This document shows positions 61,401 to 64,000 of a stretch of DNA of 64,000 bases, one piece after another. This DNA comes from Wolbachia endosymbiont (group B) of Protocalliphora azurea (GTDB lineage: Bacteria > Pseudomonadota > Alphaproteobacteria > Rickettsiales > Anaplasmataceae), in contig NZ_OX366394.1 in NCBI RefSeq assembly GCF_947251865.1, positions 186,001 through 250,000 of the forward strand, read 5' to 3'. Numbering within the stretch: position 1 is the stretch's first letter; each line of letters starts with the position of its first letter. The notes beneath the pieces are model-generated. The model saw only the letters and a program-made list of their open reading frames with translations, was not told the DNA's origin and did no database searches. Made by a program: the position numbers and the translations under genes.

Positions 61401-61657
61401 AGCATAATCTACTCTATAGAGCAAAAACATATAGACGGGAATTTCTTGAGAAGCTTCATGACTACACTATTGGCCGCAAGAGAGAACCAGAAGAAGATGA
61501 ATCATCAAAAGAAAATAAGCCTAATCAATCAAATCGAAAATTAGGTACGGAACCAGAAACCCTAAAAAACACTACAGAAGCTATACGTGCCGGAGAAGAT
61601 AGAGAGCGTCAAGATAATGAAAGGAATGAGAACATAGAGAATGATGAAGAATCGTAA
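58403..61657 (+). CDS. virB6: VirB6-family T4SS channel protein 4
   Basis: 1084 aa, the longest paralog. Signal with lipobox (LLILVICVLVTGCSK). Ectodomain to ~residue 330 with clustered Cys (CTVKCKCINED). VirB6 core with FVLSLLVLFIVISSLLYLFG, SPGSFRFFYDHFLVLF and FLVAIMPLFLISILF. A second large soluble loop (~580-800) has a Cys cluster (CQKCKDCEDCKNYKE). A final helix (IFVLFLLSFLMFSLKEF) precedes a ~240-residue charged C-terminal domain, unique among the four, that could act in the cytosol or outside. Confidence 0.93.
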   Translation: MQSRLGKCWFRLLILVICVLVTGCSKNDMPFPRCISADYFGPEPIAIGAHFPIGHDAFFPEGESGEPIDPETGEINYGFHPNQVVKWKDTGLETNGDSLVVRVNGAWTSWSNSNKKKSQSSYSLESLEQLKYATKFERGKGDNSLPDFHLVCNDYKPSIQKFSSKPKESCTVKCKCINEDDSANTVSRGAPCWFTNGHGAYLLFKRPSDSSPNENLKSMRNPESPTVHLGYNSVAEDGSGLFTLDRDNTTLQDRSCNTVRLEKGWKIYVKILDRYYLDNAGGYSFEFLSGVQKPSNFGFFDYIYNYLKCVLLINENCKKHFDSNDPAAAQAMFENIAEKSTSFHNFVLSLLVLFIVISSLLYLFGMIRETKHDMLIRMMKITLVIVLISPGSFRFFYDHFLVLFVKGLEQLISIITNFAPNMNTGGNSNVAQGNEAKLFSFMEDMFNKFFAYSVWKKFAAFLHYQMWASLLMIPAIFIGIVLYFLLCMYAYIIFLSGFMGIAFLVAIMPLFLISILFSPLKSLFEGWIKFCISFCLQSIMIFTLLSLLAAMIMNTFYKQLGFTVCYNKWLEIKLCAPKWVFGGFCIIDKEYFSWTPGQIFVPYAIGEASTLNVDKNIEGIEKLSRIGGTVKFTGGAGYIPLPPDYINKGFRYIDYPFFNPIPGTKDNPADHYIAESDMIVSNGCSAKDLVRLTNSLSHASERADIILLINNIEKRIGDVSEIIKRYCQDINKCNSYREIINEIRSLVRSAIKKQGCRILKLHDLYKDPNSEYCQKCKDCEDCKNYKENSDYQRVQDIQRGYLINAGEIFVLFLLSFLMFSLKEFVQQMGSSIAGGGFGVYNISSMYQASPVTGLMQGLKQQMQDKIGGGLESLGNWATHVPDRLAGGTANLLGRIPGVGGVLKYAINVPRKLVGATIEATKFATSPKNDVDKLEEKIYRAFGIDKEDIAHRRIDKYLEYYKGYVGSHLGYTIEDAMKFTWEHGLDSIGINPATGEKDGYQHNLLYRAKTYRREFLEKLHDYTIGRKREPEEDESSKENKPNQSNRKLGTEPETLKNTTEAIRAGEDRERQDNERNENIENDEES

Positions 61658-62270
61658 TTTCAAAGGGCTAAGTTATTATGGTCTTCAGCAAGACGAAGAT
61701 GGTAATATCAAGTTAAACGATTACAATGATGTTTTAAATGCGCGCAGAGCGAGGGTAGATTTGTTACTAGATAGCACTAAGCAAGGTGATGTTAGTCTTT
61801 CAAAGCTAAATAAAGCTCTGAATGAGAGACTTATAGATGATAAAGGGCTATCGTCAGAATTTGACAAAGAAGACAAAGAAATTGCACAGAAGGAGCTTAA
61901 GATGTTCTCTATTTTAGACGATCTTGATAATCTTGCAAACATTGAAAGTGAAGATCTATTAGAGGTTAGTTTGTTACTATCAGATCTTAGTTTTATAGAG
62001 AGAAATATTGTGTTGAATGCCGATCAGAGTTCTGATCTAATAGGGTTCAAAAATCTATTTATAGAAAAAAAAGCATCTGGTGAGGAATATAGTGATGAAG
62101 AGTATCACAATTTCCTCGATAGTATAGAGAAAATCAATACTTTAATTAAGTTAGAGTTAGAAAGTAGAATTGAAGGGATGGGTCATGATGAAAAAAACAA
62201 CCATGATGATTTACAAGACGAGATTGGTCGTGCAATCAGTATAGAGAATAAATCAAAGAAAAGCGATTGA
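61641..62270 (+). CDS. T4SS-operon accessory protein, unknown
   Basis: A 209-aa acidic soluble protein with no signal or membrane segment. It starts inside the end of virB6-4 (ATGATGAAG, 17-base overlap), so it is almost surely co-transcribed and coupled. Mostly helical: LNARRARVDLLLDSTKQGDVSLSKLNKALNERL, EDLLEVSLLLSDLSFIERNIVL, then EEYHNFLDSIEKINTLIKLELESR. I recognise no domain. Being last in the operon and cytosolic, it may be a chaperone, a substrate or an assembly factor; this is a guess from position. Confidence 0.82.
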   Translation: MMKNRNFKGLSYYGLQQDEDGNIKLNDYNDVLNARRARVDLLLDSTKQGDVSLSKLNKALNERLIDDKGLSSEFDKEDKEIAQKELKMFSILDDLDNLANIESEDLLEVSLLLSDLSFIERNIVLNADQSSDLIGFKNLFIEKKASGEEYSDEEYHNFLDSIEKINTLIKLELESRIEGMGHDEKNNHDDLQDEIGRAISIENKSKKSD

Positions 62271-62374
62271 TCTTGCGTTCCTCCACAAGCAACCTTCTTT
62301 CTATTAGACTGCTGAAGCTATGTTGACATTAAATGTGTATTATAAATAATTAGTTAACTTCGAACTTGTTTTAT

Positions 62375-62923
62375 ATGTTACGTGTTATTGCGGGTAAATA
62401 TCGTGGAAGAAAAATAACTACAGGCAAGAATTTAGCTGCACGGCCCACTATGAGTAGTGTCCGAGAAGCAATATTTAGTATACTTTCTTCAAGAAAACCT
62501 ATTTATAACCTAAATGTACTTGATTTATTCTGCGGAAGTGGCTCTTTTTCATTTGAAGCACTTTCTCGAGGTGCTAAACATGCATTCATGGTAGATTCAG
62601 ATTATTACAATTTGCAACTGCCTAAAAAAACAGCAGAAGATTTTGGAATTACGAACGATATCACGTTAATTTGTTGCAATGCTAACGGATTACCAAGACC
62701 TATTTCAAAGTGCGATATAGTTTTTATGGACCCACCTTATAATATCAATCTGGTTAACTCAACTTTAGACGAGTTAGCTCACTCAGGCTGGTTAAATGAT
62801 GATGCGTTAATAATTCTAGAAATGAGGAAAAATGAAGGTTTTGAGTGCAATAAAAACTTCAATATAATTGTGGAGCGTACCTACGGTATTGCAAAAATAA
62901 TTTTTCTTTCTTCACTCACTTGA
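62375..62923 (+). CDS. rsmD: 16S rRNA (guanine966-N2)-methyltransferase RsmD
   Basis: A 182-aa SAM methyltransferase acting on the 30S subunit. MLRVIAGKYRGRKI start, RPTMSSVREAIFSIL, SAM motif DLFCGSGSFSFEALSRGA, and the N6/N2 catalytic motif FMDPPY. The ATG at 62375 matches the family start; a TTG at 62366 would only add three residues. Confidence 0.95.
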   Translation: MLRVIAGKYRGRKITTGKNLAARPTMSSVREAIFSILSSRKPIYNLNVLDLFCGSGSFSFEALSRGAKHAFMVDSDYYNLQLPKKTAEDFGITNDITLICCNANGLPRPISKCDIVFMDPPYNINLVNSTLDELAHSGWLNDDALIILEMRKNEGFECNKNFNIIVERTYGIAKIIFLSSLT

Positions 62924-63010
62924 ATTTCTTTTGTAAACATCTATAGCTAAGCTAAGTAAGATTTTTCCGAGGACTGAAAGAAAAAATCAATTCGTTTTGG
63001 TGGGAATAGG

Positions 63011-63509
63011 GTGTGTAACAGCAAATCAATACGAGTTGATATACTAGAAGAAGCAGTATGGAAAGAAATGAAGATGGTACTCAAAGAACCAGAGGCAATG
63101 ACTAAGGAATATCAGCTCAGACTCGTAAAACATGAAAGTACGCAAGCAAAGGATTAACTTGAAAAGCGTGCAAGTAAAATAGAACAAGGTATAGAAAAAT
63201 TAGCTTATGTATATGCAAGGGGTCATATAACGAAGGAAAAGTATGACTTAGAAGTTGAGAGCATGGAAAAGGAGTTAAAGGAATCAGAGATCAAAGGGAA
63301 GAAGCTATCGATGAAAAGAGTCTACAGAGAGAATTAGATTTTATCACAAACAGTGTAGAAAGTTTTTCCTCTGAGAGAGCTTAATCAAGCAGACTATGAA
63401 ACTAAACTTGATATAATAAGAAAGTTAGTTCAACGCATTGAAATTGACGATGATAACGTACATATAGTGTTTCGATTGAAAGAACTTACTCTCGAAAGGC
63501 AAAAAAAAG
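63011..63509 (+). pseudogene. Decayed C-terminal fragment of a large serine recombinase (phage WO type)
   Basis: The reading CNSKSIRVDILEEAVW followed by KMVLKEPEAMTKEYQ matches the end of the zinc-ribbon and the coiled-coil region of large serine integrases. A TAA interrupts after HESTQAKD (~63154). The frame shifts after ESEIKGK (to EKSLQRELDFITNSVESFSS) and again after SSERA (to NQADYETKLDIIRKLVQRIEIDDDNVHIVF). The N-terminal catalytic domain is absent. This is a remnant, probably of a prophage integration module. Confidence 0.75.
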
Positions 63510-63531
63510 TGTTCAACATTGTATCGGGATG

Positions 63532-63611
63532 CCAGTGTCAGCTACTTGCATGACATCCTCTTGCTTCTATAGGTGTCTTTATCTCGTCTACTTTATTTTG
63601 CCACACAGATA
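63532..63611. repeat. Palindromic repeat joined to a solitary MITE arm
   Basis: CCAGTGTCAGCTACTTGCAT at 63532-63551 is the same arm as in mnmG. From 63541 onward the order GCTACTT, CATGACA, TGTCTTT, TCTCGT, TACTTTATTTTGCCAC and CAGATA follows the right arm of the element at 38838-39186. It sits between the recombinase remnant and the next gene. Confidence 0.55.
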
Positions 63612-63641
63612 CAATGGTTTCACATGCACTTGGTAGGCTAT

Positions 63642-64000
63642 CTATTTTGACAAAGAAGGACTACCAACACCTTCAGCGTTTGCATCACTAAACTTACTTG
63701 CTACTTTATCAATAGTCCAAACGAGTGGCGTAACAACGAGCGCAGCAGCCCAAATAACAGCACTAACAACATAACTCAAAACTGTGTTAACAAACTGAGC
63801 TAATGCACTACTATGGACACGTGCCTTACCTGACAACATGGATGAATAATCTATCAACGATTTTGTACTGTACTTAAGATCACAACCATCTGTTACTTTC
63901 GCTAACCCTTTTGCCGGCCAATATGATAGATACGCCAATGCTAGATATAAAGGTTGTAGGGCTATATTAGCTAATGTATAAGTAGTAAGATAAGTCAGAG
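63642..64000 (-). CDS. Hydrophobic membrane protein, partial (start beyond window)
   Basis: The frame stays open to the right edge, giving at least ~119 residues. Hydrophobic stretches LTTYTLANIALQPLYLALAYLSYW and VLSYVVSAVIWAAALVVTPLVW suggest two or more membrane helices. It ends in a short polar tail (SDANAEGVGSPSLSK). Not recognised. A TTG at 63938 could be an internal start, but the open frame upstream reads as coding. Confidence 0.6.
   Translation of the reverse strand, partial: LTYLTTYTLANIALQPLYLALAYLSYWPAKGLAKVTDGCDLKYSTKSLIDYSSMLSGKARVHSSALAQFVNTVLSYVVSAVIWAAALVVTPLVWTIDKVASKFSDANAEGVGSPSLSK

Noticed and set aside
1-64000. CRISPR arrays, rRNA and tRNA genes
   Set aside because: No regularly spaced direct repeats and no cloverleaf or rRNA-like sequence were seen when reading the gaps. 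A tRNAscan or Infernal run would settle this.

Overview
The window reads as a chromosomal segment of Wolbachia (Alphaproteobacteria, Rickettsiales, Anaplasmataceae). Evidence: strong AT bias; the Rickettsiales-type type IV secretion (T4SS) layout virB3-virB4-four virB6 paralogs plus a separate second virB4; class I (archaeal-type) lysyl-tRNA synthetase; eukaryote-like isoleucyl-tRNA synthetase; ankyrin-repeat genes; short CCAGTG...CACTGG palindromic repeats that also sit in frame inside housekeeping genes; and a decayed serine-recombinase fragment of the phage-WO kind. The strain cannot be told from this window.

Layout. 1-6 kb: mnmG (5' end outside the window), pepP-like peptidase, a small Met-rich protein, an esterase, an NAD-binding epimerase-like protein and an ankyrin protein. 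6.3-13.5 kb (minus strand): a T4SS satellite cassette with a VirB2-like pilin candidate, a second VirB4 with a Walker A Lys-to-Arg change, a 955-aa secreted protein ending in a glycine-rich domain, and a Ser-rich protein with a C-terminal membrane hairpin. 13.5-29 kb: nitronate monooxygenase, cytochrome b561, nuoD, recJ, miaB, ileS, a 923-aa protein with FFAT-like motifs, pheT. 29-38.4 kb: F0 ATP synthase genes atpB-E-F'-F, a glycosyltransferase, heme A synthase, pccA, a small membrane protein, gltX. 38.4-47.7 kb: a repeat-rich gap, hsp20, pdxJ, HU, rpsI/rplM, tolC, popZ-like, rlmE, an ankyrin-membrane protein, lysS. 47.7-62.3 kb: the main operon virB3-virB4-virB6-1 to -4 plus a 209-aa accessory gene. 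62.3-64 kb: rsmD, the recombinase remnant and a partial membrane protein.

The two T4SS loci should act together: VirB4 ATPase, VirB3 and the VirB6 channel proteins from one, and pilin candidate, divergent VirB4 and a large secreted protein from the other. Rickettsiales T4SS lack a recognised VirB5 pilus-tip adhesin, so the glycine-rich protein beside the pilin candidate deserves attention.

The two strongest leads are these. (1) The 923-aa protein at 23949-26720 carries a canonical FFAT motif (EFFDAME after five Glu) and a second near-canonical copy ahead of a membrane hairpin and a long helical tail. This suggests a host-facing protein that could bind VAP on the host ER. (2) A small transcription unit occurs twice (18690-18898 minus, 38388-38660 plus). 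Both copies have a sigma70-like promoter, a leader with a palindrome that differs by paired changes, a perfect Shine-Dalgarno and a 7-codon ORF (MSRIPDT) that differs only at synonymous sites and in the stop codon. No tRNA, rRNA or CRISPR array was recognised.
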